Source: Botryosphaeria dothidea
Lineage: Eukaryota > Ascomycota > Dothideomycetes > Botryosphaeriales > Botryosphaeriaceae
Assembly: GCA_011503125.2 (NCBI GenBank)
Contig: WWBZ02000073.1
Coordinates: 2,294,001 to 2,358,000 of the forward strand
Length of the DNA: 64,000 bases
Direction of reading: 5' to 3'
In this document: positions 11,316 to 22,379 of the stretch, in pieces
Layout of the letters: the number at the start of each line of letters is the position of its first letter
Position numbering within the stretch: position 1 is the first letter of the stretch
The notes under the pieces: generated by a model
What the model was told of the DNA's origin: nothing
What the model saw: the letters and a program-made list of their open reading frames with translations, nothing else
Database searches by the model: none
Translations under genes and position numbers: made by a program

Positions 11316-14006
11316 TTATGTTAATCCCGGAGTCCCCACTCCGCCTACGGGCTCTTCCCTCTTGATTCGATAAAATGCTAGTTTGGCGAATCGTCCTAAG
11401 CTCGCCCAGAAGTGCCTTCCTGCCGGATGATCCATGATCTTCTCGAGCAGATTCACAACCGCCTGGCGTACGTCCTGCCTTGGATGGAACAAGCCGAGGG
11501 ACAGATAGAACAGACCAGAGTTTGATTCGGGAGTTACGCTCAGCAGTTGCATGATGGTGTCGTACTGGCGCTGAGCAGCGGCCGTATGGGGCGAGAGCGT
11601 CCGATCTGGTATGTCGACCTTTGCGGTGGGACTGATGGGGCTGCCTTGATCGCCGTCTGCGATTACTGCATCCTTGCCGTTGGTGCTTGCGGTGCCGTTG
11701 GCTTCTCCTGGCCTGGGCTTGCCAGCTTCTTCGACGGCCCTGGCAAAGGCGAGGTATATTCCCGCACTTTGCTCATGCGTGACGCGTGTGGCGCGAAGGC
11801 GGTCGTGCAGCCATAAAAGGTCCAGGTGCCGGATGGGCTGGCGTTCCCACATGCGTGCCAGGTCTTGGACGTAGCTGTAGTAGGAGCGTGTGTTGCGCCA
11901 ACCCTCAACTCGGTGCACGTTTGCTCCCATTTCTCTTAATCTTTCGGCTTCAGTTGGCCAGACGTATCCGTGACCCTTGATGTTGGCGTCCACAGGGGAG
12001 AACTCAGCTTCTGGAGAGGTAGGTGATAAAGCCGAGGCCGCGGACGAGGCTCCAATGTGCAGCGCTGATGCTCCATATACAGTCTCCTCAAATGCCGCCG
12101 CGAGCCGAGTGAACTTCTGTACCCAATCCCGCCAGCGTGAGCGGATGGCTCCTTCACCCAAACGGTTGGCGATGGCCTGTAGGAGAGATTCCATGAACTG
12201 CGTGTCGCCCGTTGGATCAATATCCTTTCCACTAGTGCTTGGCATGTTCATGCTGAGATTGGCGTTCAACCCCTGGGAAAGTGCGCTTGAAAGCCCTGGA
12301 GGTAAGTGGGCCTGTTGCTGCTGGAAGTAGAGGAGACCTTCAGTAATACCGGCACCTTCAATCTTATGAGATATCTTCATACGACCAGTCGGCAAATCGC
12401 ACAGCACATCCCACCACTCCGGTTTGTGCGCAAAAGCAGGGTTAGTTACGCCTGCAATGAAACCAGGAACCTTAATTAGGTCGTCGATCTTGGTCAGATC
12501 AGTATACGGGAAGGCATGTCGCGTGAAACCTCTCAACAGGCCTCCAGAGGCCAATGCACAAGCTGCAAGAACAGCCTCTGCGACTTCACCGGATGGTCGG
12601 TTGTGGCCTAGGAAGACAATCCGCTTTTGTGTTAAAAGTGCGTTGACGAGGACGATGATAGGATGAGTGTAAGCTCCGGAGGTGGTTAGATGCGGATGTA
12701 GCGTAAATGGCTGCGGAGATGCTGCGTGTGGGGTTGAGAAAGTCTGAATGAGCTTGATAAGAGAGAAATCCCCGACTGTCTCCGGCTGGATCGCTGTAGG
12801 AACCTTGATTGGTACTGGGATCCCGTTATACATGACACGGGACTCGAATTCGTGCGTATCCCTCGGAAGAGTGTACCGATTGACGGGCTGGCGTGTTGGT
12901 GACCCAGGAGTGGTTTTTGTTAATGTTAATTCGTCCATGTCCTGGACCTGCCTTTGAGCTACCATTTGCTCAAATTTCTCAATGAACATATCGGGTGCCG
13001 AGGAAGCCTGCAGAATGTTCCGCTCAAGAAAGGATAACTTTGGTAAAAGAGACAGGTCCATGGAATTGAGAGCGTCGTAAAGTGATGCCAAAGTCTCTGG
13101 TACCGGCGCGCGGAAATACTCCTCAAGTGCTAGGAGAAGTAAGGGCTGTACGTAGGTTAGCGCGGAACAATGGTGCAGACAGACCGGGAAGTGATACCTT
13201 ATATATGTGGAGGAAGCTATGCCTTGTACATATAGCCATGGCCTTACAAACGGCACCTCTGCTACTCGTTAATCTATGTCTGCAACATCGAGAGTGACCA
13301 GAACATACCTTTTTACCGTGTTGTCCTGTTTTGTGTTCACTAGGTTGAGTACGTATATTAACGGCGGACCTTCAAACCCCTCTTCGTCACTGCTCTCTGA
13401 CTCGTCCGAGTCGATATCGTCGTCATCCTCTTCCATTTCCTCCTCTGCTGTGGCACCGTTCTCGCTGTCGGCTTCGCCATTTGCCGCCTTCCTCTCGTTG
13501 CGCTCTTTGCGGAATCGCCGGCGCTCTCTCCGCTCTTCTTTGGCTTCTTCCTCGGCCTCGGTATCCTTGTGCAAGAAAAATATGGTCCAGTCCTGACTGC
13601 GCACGTGGGCCTGGTCGGGAAGCATCAGGTCGGCCAGCATGTGCTCGTCGCCGCTAATGGGACCGGGATACTGGTGCTCCATAATACTCCCCCGGTCAAT
13701 GTCGAAGCTCGCGACCAGAATGTACTCGACATGGTTCTCTCGCGAATTGGCGGGGTATTGCGATCGCAGAGGGCGGCCCATTCGGGAGGAGTATGGCTTC
13801 AGGACGCGTGACGATACGGAGGGGCTGTAGTCGCGGGGTATCAGAGGGGTTGCGGGCGAGCGCGAGGGGCGCGAGAGGGTGGAGGGCGAGCGGGACGGCG
13901 GGAAGCTGGACAGCGACGACTGACGTTGAGGTTTCGGCTGGGTGGGAGTGGTGGTGCTGTTGGTGGAAGAAGGCGGTGGAGGCCGCTGGACTTGCACGGA
14001 AGCCAT
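11316..14006 (-). CDS. AFI1: Afi1-like protein (Afi1 docking plus SPA/DENN-type domains)
   Basis: Three exons on the minus strand: 14006-13309, 13258-13198 and 13145-11316, with introns of 50 and 52 bp; phases agree and give 862 aa. Splicing is confirmed by the family sequence it creates: [17 protein letters not shown] crosses exon 1/2 and [15 protein letters not shown] crosses exon 2/3, a conserved start of the SPA (stabilisation of polarity axis) region. After a Ser/Pro-rich N terminus, residues about 95-230 form the Arf3-docking segment, interrupted by a highly charged Glu/Arg and Asp/Glu stretch. The SPA/DENN-like part runs from about 232 to 600 and includes a [20 protein letters not shown] segment. 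In yeast, Afi1 binds the Arf6-type GTPase Arf3 and helps maintain polarised growth; a role at hyphal tips is inferred. It shares a 477-bp divergent upstream region with the EF-hand gene. Confidence 0.85.
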
Positions 14007-14483
14007 CTTTTGGGGAAGGGGCCAGGAGAGCTCTGATGCGAGCAGGGGTGATGGAGTGCCTAGCCGGTGGGGATGATTGACTCGCGCGGGGAGCGATGCT
14101 GGGCCAGGGCGGCGATTGCACCGGAAGCGCGGCGCAGCGAGGAGACGAAGCAGAGTTTATAGCGTCAGCCCATCTGAGGCACCAATGCTGGAGACGATGG
14201 GGGTTTTACTAGCATGATTGCGCGCAGAAAGCGTGCAGTGGTGTTGCAGAGCCCCTGGTCGACGAGGCGCGCGCCTTGGAGCGCTCGCTAGCTCCCGCGC
14301 GGGTCCAGCGCTGCACTACGCCGCCAGGGCCTCCGTTGCTCCACCGACGAATCCATGCATCAACAACTCGCGCGCGTCATCGCTCTGCCACTGTGCAACT
14401 CCCAGCCTCCCAGCACCGGCCACTTGCGACAACCATCCACCACAGCCTTCCGCGCTGCGCTTCCGTTCTACCACACCAACATC
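14007..14483. promoter_or_regulatory. Divergent promoter between AFI1-like and EF-hand genes
   Basis: 477 bp between two start codons facing away from each other. GC-rich; the part next to the EF-hand start is C-rich and rich in CCA/CAC triplets, as in many fungal 5' UTRs. No specific binding site is claimed. Confidence 0.5.
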
Positions 14484-15597
14484 ATGGTAAGACTCACGAT
14501 GCCCTTGACTCCGCTCTGCGCCTTTGCTGATTTGCCTGCAGTCGACCGCACCGGGCCCCGGCAGTCCGTATAGGCCCTCGCCGTTGTTTGCGAACTCCAA
14601 CCGCGCTTCCCCATTCCGTCGCTCCGGCTCCAAACTCGATACCCAGTCTCCATCAGCACTCCGTGGTTCGCCCACACCATCTCCGACCAAGCCATCCGAC
14701 AATCGTCCGACCACACCCTCCCGTCTGTCGCCCGTGAAGGACCGCGAGAGCCCGTTCCGCCGCTCTACCTCTTCTCTGCGCAGCAACGGTGATGCTCCTG
14801 CTACCAATGGGGATGAATCGGGATATGGCTCTGCAGCAGAGACTCCCGACAGGCCCAGCCTAGGCAGCCCTTTCCTGACAACCCGCAAGACGACCGTGAG
14901 CCCCGATCCGCCAGCCTCGCCTACCCGCCCTCCCGTCCAGCGTAACATCACCTCAGCCACCATGACCACCGACACAAGTACCGTCAAACCGCCACCCTCG
15001 CCACCTCTTACGCGCAGACCGCAGCCCGCACCGACGACCACGTCTATACCCTTCCGTGGCGGTAGTGATCCTCTTGCACATATTCCGCCCGCGCTGCTAC
15101 ATAACATGCGCGAGTCTTTCAGCGTGCTGGATCGCGATAACAAGGGTACTATCAGTGCGCCGGATGTCCAGGAGGCTCTTGCGCAGGTTGGTCTTGACAA
15201 CGGGCCAGCATCCATTACTCCCTACTTCTCGGGACAGCCTCAGTCTCTCAACCTTGCCGCATATCTCAACATGATGGCGTCTCTTCTTGCTCCTATGAGT
15301 AGAGAGCAAGAACTTCTCTCCGCGTTTGAAGCCTTTGACGACCAAGATGATGGACAGATCGATGTGGCGGAACTGATCGAAGCGCTGACAAATACGGCAC
15401 CGGAACCTGGACAGCAGAAGCTGACGGAGAGGGAGATAGAGAGAGTTGCAGAAGGGTTCAGAGGTCGCAGGGCTCTCGCTAAGAATGGCAAAGGCGGCCT
15501 GGGCCGCGGCGATGTATTCCGTTACAAGGAGTTTGTAGGAAGTGTTTGCGGAGGCGGATCGGCAAAGGATGCCAATGGGCAACCTACGGCGGCTTGA
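14484..15597 (+). CDS. EF-hand protein, myosin regulatory light chain/calmodulin-like
   Basis: Exon 1 is only the start codon, 14484-14486 (ATC-ATG|GTAAGA); a 55-bp intron ends TTGCCTGCAG and exon 2 is 14542-15597, giving about 352 aa starting M-STAPGPGSPYR. The alternative, starting within the intron, would add a poor leader and leave a strong donor unused. Residues 1-180 are Ser/Pro-rich and disordered. The C-terminal half holds EF-hand modules: one after NMRESFSVLDRDNKGTIS (about residues 193-225) and one at LLSAFEAFDDQDDGQIDVAE (about 260-290), with Asp-rich loops. A third, degenerate one may follow. The arrangement with a disordered extension fits regulatory light chain-like proteins of filamentous fungi; calmodulin-like Ca2+ sensor is the alternative. 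Calcium binding at the second loop (DDQDDGQID) looks intact. Confidence 0.8.
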
Positions 15598-16152
15598 TGA
15601 GCTACTTACAGGCAGCGGAATTCAATGGGTAAATCGGCGTCGGTTTGGAGGGGCGGCTGCCGATACGGCTTACAGTAATGGCAAATAGATACCTCAATGA
15701 TGATCTTATGGTTTGGTTTCATGAGACAGATCCTCTATACATGCAACCTCGTCGTAGTGAAGTCCGGTGAGTCCATTGACGTGGGCGAAGCAAGCACGGT
15801 CTCACAATTAAGAGATTGCTTGAAGCATCTAGGCTGGCTTTCATTCATAACGGGCTTCCTATCTTGTGTCGAACTGAGTAAACGGGCATAGAAGCTGAAC
15901 AGTTTACCTTGTGCCGGGCAGACCATTTTATAATTTGGCGTCCGAATGGTCTGACGGATGATCTCAGTTCTTACCGGTGAAGAACAGAGTCGGATTCGCA
16001 AGCCTACGGAATTTAGATCTTCTGAGCAAGTTTTCTACTCTCCACAAAAGACGCTTTCTCTCCAACCACTCAAACACACACGCACTAAAATTCAACTCAA
16101 CATATCTACGGCTGTACCTACTACTCACGAAGTAGATCTGCCCCACAACACC
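15598..16152. promoter_or_regulatory. Intergenic: EF-hand 3' end and upstream region of next gene
   Basis: 555 bp between two genes on the plus strand. The last 130 bp are A/C-rich (CACACACGCAC, CATATCTACGG), the usual look of a fungal 5' UTR before the ATG at 16153. No other feature is seen. Confidence 0.4.
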
Positions 16153-17249
16153 ATGGAGCAGATGGGTATCGACTCGCCGGCTACTAGCGGTCATCATCAG
16201 GGTCCACTAGAACGAACTCCCTCTGATTTTGTTGTGGAGGTACCGGTCAGCTCATCGATCCCATAACGCGCAACATAGACTAACCACATAACCAGGCCAG
16301 TGGAAACAGCAACGAGGATGATTCTAGCATGGGCAGCGTCACCCAGAAATCGCCCGTGCCAGATTGGAGGGCCGAACTCATGGAACATGCAGTAGTTGGC
16401 GTTATTCAGAGCGCGGAGGTAAGTTATAGCTTGTTTTCAAAAAGCTTATGTATTTGCATGGGGTGGGGGACAGAAGAGAAGTACACTTGCGTCACTACTC
16501 CACCGCTGTCCACATGTCCCCTCAGCGCTATCACGAATATCCTCTGTTCTAAAAACCCCGGCGTCCAGACTGCGGGAAACACGGAGGTGCAACAAGACGA
16601 GCCGCTGCAAGTGACCCAGGCAGCCCAGCACCACCAATCCCCGGACGTGCGCCAGCATCAGTCGCCAACCCAGTTGTCCCAACAGAGCTTCCCGCTGCTC
16701 CAGAGCTCCTCCCACGGTATTCAGCCTACTTCAATAACTCAACCTGGTCCAGGAACTTGGCCTTCTCACCTGGTCTATGCTGTCACTGTTGAGGTGCAGC
16801 CAAGAGTCGAACATGGAGGGTCCGAGTTCATCTTCTCCATGCAGCACAACCAGTATAATAGCCAGTCTGACTACCCGTACGCGATCATTGCGAACTGCCC
16901 GAAGATCTTCGTCAGCGCCTCAGATGCCAAGAGATATGCCTTGGAGCTCTTCACCGAGCGCCTCAGCGTTGATTACCGCTACGTCGTGCAGAGGGACTGG
17001 CATGACCTCAGCAACGAAGAGATTCGAGCGCACGGTCTTAGCGAATGTGGGCCATCTCCCCTCCTTTCAAAGGCCCGAACAAGCGTGACTCATGAAGGTA
17101 GGGGTGTGCAAGTTATTTTCGGCTGTGACGAGGAATCCTGCCGCATTGCAGTCATCCCGGTACTGCGCGAGAATCCCAGGATCGTGGGGTACAATCTGGT
17201 TGGGGCTGGACAACCTCATAGTGAGATCGAGCATCCTATTTGTCCTTAG
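16153..17249 (+). CDS. Uncharacterised protein, three exons
   Basis: Exons 16153-16239, 16296-16418 and 16569-17249 give 296 aa. Intron 1 (56 bp, GTACCG ... ACCAG) and intron 2 (150 bp, GTAAGT ... TCCAG) keep phase 0. Intron 2 is a multiple of three with no in-frame stop, so an unspliced mRNA would encode 50 more residues; the strong donor GTAAGTTATA argues for splicing. The N terminus is acidic and Ser-rich with a short helix-like segment (DWRAELMEHAVVGVIQSAE). The middle is Gln/His/Pro-rich and disordered. The C-terminal 150 residues look folded (LVYAVTVEVQPRVEHGG, then a Tyr/Asp-rich region, CDEESCRIAVIPVLRENPR). I do not recognise the family. The start ATG lies in ACACCATGG context. A donor-like GTAGGG at 17099 could shorten the C terminus. 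Confidence 0.6.
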
Positions 17250-19229
17250 AGACCTTCTCGAATCAAAGAAAGGACTGGTGGAATTTACGTCTTCTGGTTG
17301 GTAGGGACCATTGCAAACAGGCACGCTAGAGAGGCATCTGGAAATCGAGAAGAACGTAATCCTACAATGAGCAGTCTTCAAATAGAGACCGGCTATATAC
17401 GGCTTTGACGTGCAATGCGAAGATTGGATGAGATTAAGAAGGCCTCTTGAGACGTGGGCTATCGGTGTTTCCAAAGAAGCACCGGGCACGCGGTGATCTG
17501 ATCGTTTTACCCCGGATACGGGAGATTGCCAGCTTGGAGGTGGACGGAAGAGCGGATGACGACATGAGCTGAGCGGAGAGGAGAGGGGAAGCTGACTTCT
17601 GCGGTGTCGTTGACACCGGCCGGCTCCTGAAGTTTGCATGTACAGTACAATGATACGGTAACCGACATGCCGTCGGCATGTTTCGACGCCGTAAGGAGCT
17701 TCGTCCGACAGTCTCGAGACGGTAGAGCATACATTAGCTGACTATGTACTGTAATGGACATAGCGACGAAAGGAGAAGTGAGCACTTGAAAAGGCGCGCA
17801 TGATTGGTGGGAAGTGCACAGAGCCAATATTCGCGGACGATCGGCATCCTTTGTTCAGGACATGTTTACGTTTACGGCAGGGAGAGTCAGAAGAGCGTGG
17901 AGTGTTCGTCTGGCGGACTCGGTTGCGACTCGATCAGCGACTCCTTACAGGCGTGGCTGTCAGCAGGCGTGAGGCGAGGCATGCCCAGGGGTCATCCTTC
18001 GCTGTCAGTGAGCGATGGCTGTGGCGCGGGGCGGCGGTCAGTGGCTGGCAGGCCTCGTGACAGGAGCTGGCGCCGGCTGTCGAAGGAAGAAACAGGGCGT
18101 GACTTGGGCGAGCGCTGCGAGAGGACAAGCAGGGCCGCGAAATGACGAAGATAAAGCTCCGGTTCACGTGCGACGCCGAAGGTGGGACCAGGCCCCGCGC
18201 GGTGCTGATGCCCCCCTCCCGCTGCCGGCATGCAGCTCGCAGATACTCCCCGTATCAGCGCAGCTACACTCCAGAGGTACTGCCTCAACAACTTGCCTAC
18301 CCCACTCCCAACGCTCTCCGCCCATAAACCACTCCGTCTGAAGCTTCGCAGGCCGTCTGCGTGCTTCATGAACCCGTCTGTCTTTGTGTAGCCGGCCGAA
18401 TCGCTCTCGGAATTCACCGGCCCCCCCAGCATTCCGCCCGCATACCCGCGTCGCCGTGACTCCACGCTCGGCGCGTATCGCAACCGGCGTCCCGCTGAGA
18501 CGCGACGAGAGACAGCTGCTCAGAGCAGGTCCGGCACGCGCAGGAGCGAGCACAAGACCTGGTCACGGCCGAGCCACACGCCGCAGTCGTCCATTGTCTC
18601 AGGCACCGCCAGTGACGTCTCCCCGCCACGCAACTGCCGCGTCCAAGCTCCTGTATACCAGCACACAGCGAGCAGTCGGACACCACCGCTCGCTATCCAC
18701 AACCAGACAGCCCGCCGGCCCAGCGCTCCAGCTCTCCCCTCCGCGCCCTCCGCAGCTTATTTCATGCCCTCATCGCCTGATAACCCGGCTGCCCTCACGA
18801 ACCCCCAGCCCGGCATCGGATACCTGTATCAGCAGCACCACCGCAACCGGTCGCGAGGCGTGGACAACGTGCAAACGCGTGGGCGGAACATATCGCGATA
18901 TGAATTTGGAAGACGAGATCGCTATGGGGAGCGCGTTACGCGTATCTTCCCCCGAGAGATGTGAGTCACCCTGGTAGAGCGAGGCATGAGGCACGCTGGA
19001 GCCGTTGCAGCAGGCGTTTCTGGGGCCTGCGGCTTGACAGCGGACGGTGAAGGGCTACCCTCCTGTCTGCATGTAAGCCTGAGCCATGGTTCGTGCCGGC
19101 AAATAGTGCCGTGGACCCACGAGAGCCTTCGCGAACGTGGTCGACAACGCTGGCACTTCACCGCCCACGACCCGCCCGCCTGCAGCGCAGCGATAGCCTC
19201 CTCCACAGTCTAGTCTTTGTGTTAACGTC
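17250..19229. other. 2-kb interval upstream of the BCAS3-type gene
   Basis: No supported gene. About 17800-19000 is GC-rich with overlapping open frames on both strands that lack domains, as expected of GC-rich promoter and 5' UTR sequence. The last 200 bp lead to the ATG at 19230. Confidence 0.45.
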
Positions 19230-22200
19230 ATGTCCGACAGAGCAAAGTCACCGCAGTCTGCGACGCGCTATCAAGCCTCCCCGAATCCCGCTACTTCTCC
19301 CCTCATCTCCGCCTTCGGCACCACCACGAGCACCGCTGCACACTATACAAGCGAGTGGACGAAGTCGTTGCCTTTCTTCACGGGACAAGCCCCGCCCAAT
19401 GGTAGGAGCGTGAGTGGTTCTCCCGGCCAGAACTTCGGCGTCTCCAACTCGCCGCCGACCATGGGTGGGAGGCCGATGAGCCATCCAAACCATTATCCAA
19501 GCTTTGGCGGCAGACTGCAGGCCTCTCCACACCAATCACCGCCACGGGATCGTCGTTCTTCCATGTTCTCGCAGTACTCGCAACAGCCGCCACTACCACA
19601 CCAGCCTCAATCCCACTTCTACGGCCTGCCAGACGTCGACTTTGGTCTGGACCCTCCGCAAGGCGAGTTGACGCCAGGAGCGAATGGTTACTTCTGCGGG
19701 CTTGACACGCTTGACACTGCCGGAGACAAACCATCGTCACGACTAGGGCAGAATGTGCTTCTGGTGGGATATGAGGGAGGCCTTGATGTCCTCGACGTCA
19801 GAGCTCAGCATATGAACGTGCTGGGTAGGGTCGAAGGCTTGCGAGGAGCCGTTATTGGTGCAAAGATAGTCCAATGGTCGGGTGGGGCAGACCCTTGCGC
19901 AGACGACCGCCCACTAGTTGCTCTGGTCATCCACGGGCCGCTTTTGGATGGGGTGAAAGATACTCGTCACTCAAGCGGCTCCTCTTCTGGCGCTTGTACC
20001 GATGAAAACGAAGGTTCATCAAGCCCGCCTACTCGTCCGGCTTCAGCTTTGGGCGATACGAACCTCGCCGACGTGACCAACTATCAGACAACCGTTGAAA
20101 TATGGTCTCTGAAGAAAGGTACGCACGTGGCAACATTGTACAAGGCCCCACCTGTACCTGTCACAACTCCATTGGACAGCCCTATGTTCCAGGCACCGGC
20201 TCCAGTTGGTGATCTGCGGATCGATGCCAAAGGCAAGTTTGTCGTCCTAGCTTCCGGATGCAGCGGAGAAGTCTTCATCTTCGCTCCAAAGAAAGATGAA
20301 GCCCACCCCGAAACCTTCAGATGCATCGGCAAGGTTTGGACCACGGTCCAGCCTCGCGAACACACCCCGACTCCAAGCTCCTCAAGCTCGACAGAATTGA
20401 ATAATCTCGATGCCGAGAGCCCTGTTTCATTTTGCAACCCGCTTTTCTCTCTCAGCGAGCGCTGGATCGCAGTGGTACCGCCAGGATCGTGTACTCTATA
20501 TTCTCTCAATGGTGCAGCTTTGCTGTCACCCTCATACCCCAAGCCTCCTGGCATGAGCACGCATGCGCCGCCGCCGCCACCTTCTGTGAATTGTCAGGTT
20601 GATGCTCCTGAAGACAGCTTCTTCAAGAACGCCTCACGGGAAGTCGCTCAACAGGCCATGAAGGGCATGCAATGGGCTGCCAGCACAGGTATGCAGGCCT
20701 GGAAGAACTACTGGAGCAATAAGCCTGCAAGCGAGCAGCCTCCGAACGGCAACATGCCGATGGACAACCAAGGCCAAGCTTACTTTCCCCCAACTCATGG
20801 CCACAACCAGAGTTCTCCTCAGTCTAGCAATGAGTCCCCTCTGGTGTCAATTTTCGACATGCAGAGAATGGCTGAGGTTGATTCATCGAGGAGCCGCAGT
20901 ACCCCGCAGCCGCTCACCACGTTCCAGGCACCCTTGGGCTGCAGCTTCCTTTCATTCTCGCCAAGTGGACTCATGTTGATGACTTTCAGCAAGAAGGGAG
21001 ACAACCAGTTCGTGTGGGATCTGAATTGCATGCACCATACCAGTTCTCGGGGCACACGCGGAAATAGGTCCTCGCAATCCCATGTTCGACAGGTAGCAAA
21101 GTTCACCAGGATGACAGTTGCGAATATTGTCGATGTGGCATGGTCCGCGCCCAGCGCGCGCAGATTGGCAATCCTCACGGATAAAGGGACAGTTCACATG
21201 TATCCTATGCCTGCATCTGCATTCCAGTGGCCACCGCCGAGACGCGTTCGTAAACCAAATGAGCAGACAAAGAAGGAGACTCCCGAAGAGGCACCGGCGA
21301 AGGGCAGCGGCATCATTGGTTCCGCCGCTCAGAATATCACCGGAAAAGCCAAGCCGTTCTTCAGCTCTGTCCGCAACCGCGGGGGAAGTGTTGGATCAGG
21401 CTTTAGTCTGAGCAATCTCAGCATGACTCCTGCCGTGGGGGCCAAGGGTGGCAAGGCTGTCGCTGCTGGCCTTGGAAAGTCCATTGGTGGTGCTGCCAGC
21501 AATTTGAAGCACGCTGGTGACAACAAACTTCATTTGCCTGTGCTGATCAACGGTGCCAATCCATCCTCCGTATCCTGGCTCGTCAATCCAAAGCATCGCG
21601 ATCCTCGTATTGCTCTTGTTTCAGGAGGTGTCTTGACTATTCATAAGGTCAATTTCAAGGAAGTCCGCAGCAAGAACGGAAGGCCTCAGACCCGTATCAC
21701 CAAGCAGAAGCTAGTTGAGTACAGTCTCAATCCCATCCGGGATAGTCCGATTGCACCTGCTACTCTTGCATATCTTACATCGAAGCCTGGGGAGGAGCCT
21801 GCTCCGCTTCCAGGAATGGGAAGATCCGGAGACTCATACTGGACTCCAAAGGCGCCTGCTGTCGGCCATGGCAAAGTCAAGGGCATGATGTCCCATCCAC
21901 TAGCAACTGCTGAGATTGAGACAAATACGCCATACCAGCCTTTCCACACAGACCGCCGTATTGACATTTTCATCAACGACGCTCCACAGAATGGTCAAGA
22001 TGATCAAGAAACTGAGGAGCAGGATATCCTCTCTATTGAGACAATGCATCATGTTGACGACAACGGTGCCTGGGCCTTCGGCATCGATCTTCCTTCTGTC
22101 AAGGTTACACTTCCTTCCTCACACGCGTACGATGACGATCCCATCTCCGATGAGCTGCTTGGTCTTGATGTAAATGGCAACGGACCCGGGCCTGGAGGGG

Positions 22201-22379
22201 CGGCAGGAATGGTGAGTGACTTCGCTCTGCGAGAAGGCGACGAAGAAGTGGAGCAAGTCGTCGTCACCACCAGGCGCCGTCGCATCAAGCGCAAGGAGAT
22301 GGAGGATGGCGCCGAGGCCGAGGAGGGATTCTTCGAGGATGATTGCGAAGTCTGGGATTTCGCCGGTGATAGGGTGTAG
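19230..22379 (+). CDS. BCAS3-type WD40/beta-propeller protein
   Basis: Single exon, 1049 aa. The N terminus (1-130) is Ser/Pro/Gln-rich. From about residue 138 the propeller begins with a GYFCGLDTLDTAG-like strand, then NVLLVGYEGGLDVLDV and GAKIVQWS, typical of BCAS3 WD repeats. Further blades lie near 285-345 (VEIWSLKKGTHVATLY; DAKGKFVVLASGCSGEVFIF) and 560-670 (FLSFSPSGLMLMTFSKKG; IVDVAWSAPSARRLAILTDK). Low-complexity inserts separate the blades, and the tail is acidic with a basic RRRRIKRKE patch. Human BCAS3 works with PHAF1 at phagophore membranes and related proteins share the PROPPIN-like fold; a role in autophagy or membrane trafficking is inferred, not shown. Length and domain order fit filamentous-fungal homologues described as BCAS3 or WD-repeat proteins. 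The start is the first in-frame ATG after a 2-kb gene-free region. Confidence 0.85.
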   Translation: MSDRAKSPQSATRYQASPNPATSPLISAFGTTTSTAAHYTSEWTKSLPFFTGQAPPNGRSVSGSPGQNFGVSNSPPTMGGRPMSHPNHYPSFGGRLQASPHQSPPRDRRSSMFSQYSQQPPLPHQPQSHFYGLPDVDFGLDPPQGELTPGANGYFCGLDTLDTAGDKPSSRLGQNVLLVGYEGGLDVLDVRAQHMNVLGRVEGLRGAVIGAKIVQWSGGADPCADDRPLVALVIHGPLLDGVKDTRHSSGSSSGACTDENEGSSSPPTRPASALGDTNLADVTNYQTTVEIWSLKKGTHVATLYKAPPVPVTTPLDSPMFQAPAPVGDLRIDAKGKFVVLASGCSGEVFIFAPKKDEAHPETFRCIGKVWTTVQPREHTPTPSSSSSTELNNLDAESPVSFCNPLFSLSERWIAVVPPGSCTLYSLNGAALLSPSYPKPPGMSTHAPPPPPSVNCQVDAPEDSFFKNASREVAQQAMKGMQWAASTGMQAWKNYWSNKPASEQPPNGNMPMDNQGQAYFPPTHGHNQSSPQSSNESPLVSIFDMQRMAEVDSSRSRSTPQPLTTFQAPLGCSFLSFSPSGLMLMTFSKKGDNQFVWDLNCMHHTSSRGTRGNRSSQSHVRQVAKFTRMTVANIVDVAWSAPSARRLAILTDKGTVHMYPMPASAFQWPPPRRVRKPNEQTKKETPEEAPAKGSGIIGSAAQNITGKAKPFFSSVRNRGGSVGSGFSLSNLSMTPAVGAKGGKAVAAGLGKSIGGAASNLKHAGDNKLHLPVLINGANPSSVSWLVNPKHRDPRIALVSGGVLTIHKVNFKEVRSKNGRPQTRITKQKLVEYSLNPIRDSPIAPATLAYLTSKPGEEPAPLPGMGRSGDSYWTPKAPAVGHGKVKGMMSHPLATAEIETNTPYQPFHTDRRIDIFINDAPQNGQDDQETEEQDILSIETMHHVDDNGAWAFGIDLPSVKVTLPSSHAYDDDPISDELLGLDVNGNGPGPGGAAGMVSDFALREGDEEVEQVVVTTRRRRIKRKEMEDGAEAEEGFFEDDCEVWDFAGDRV

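Noticed and set aside
14316..15215. 299-codon minus-strand frame over the EF-hand gene
   Set aside because: Antisense of a Ser/Pro-rich coding region; low-complexity composition and no domain.
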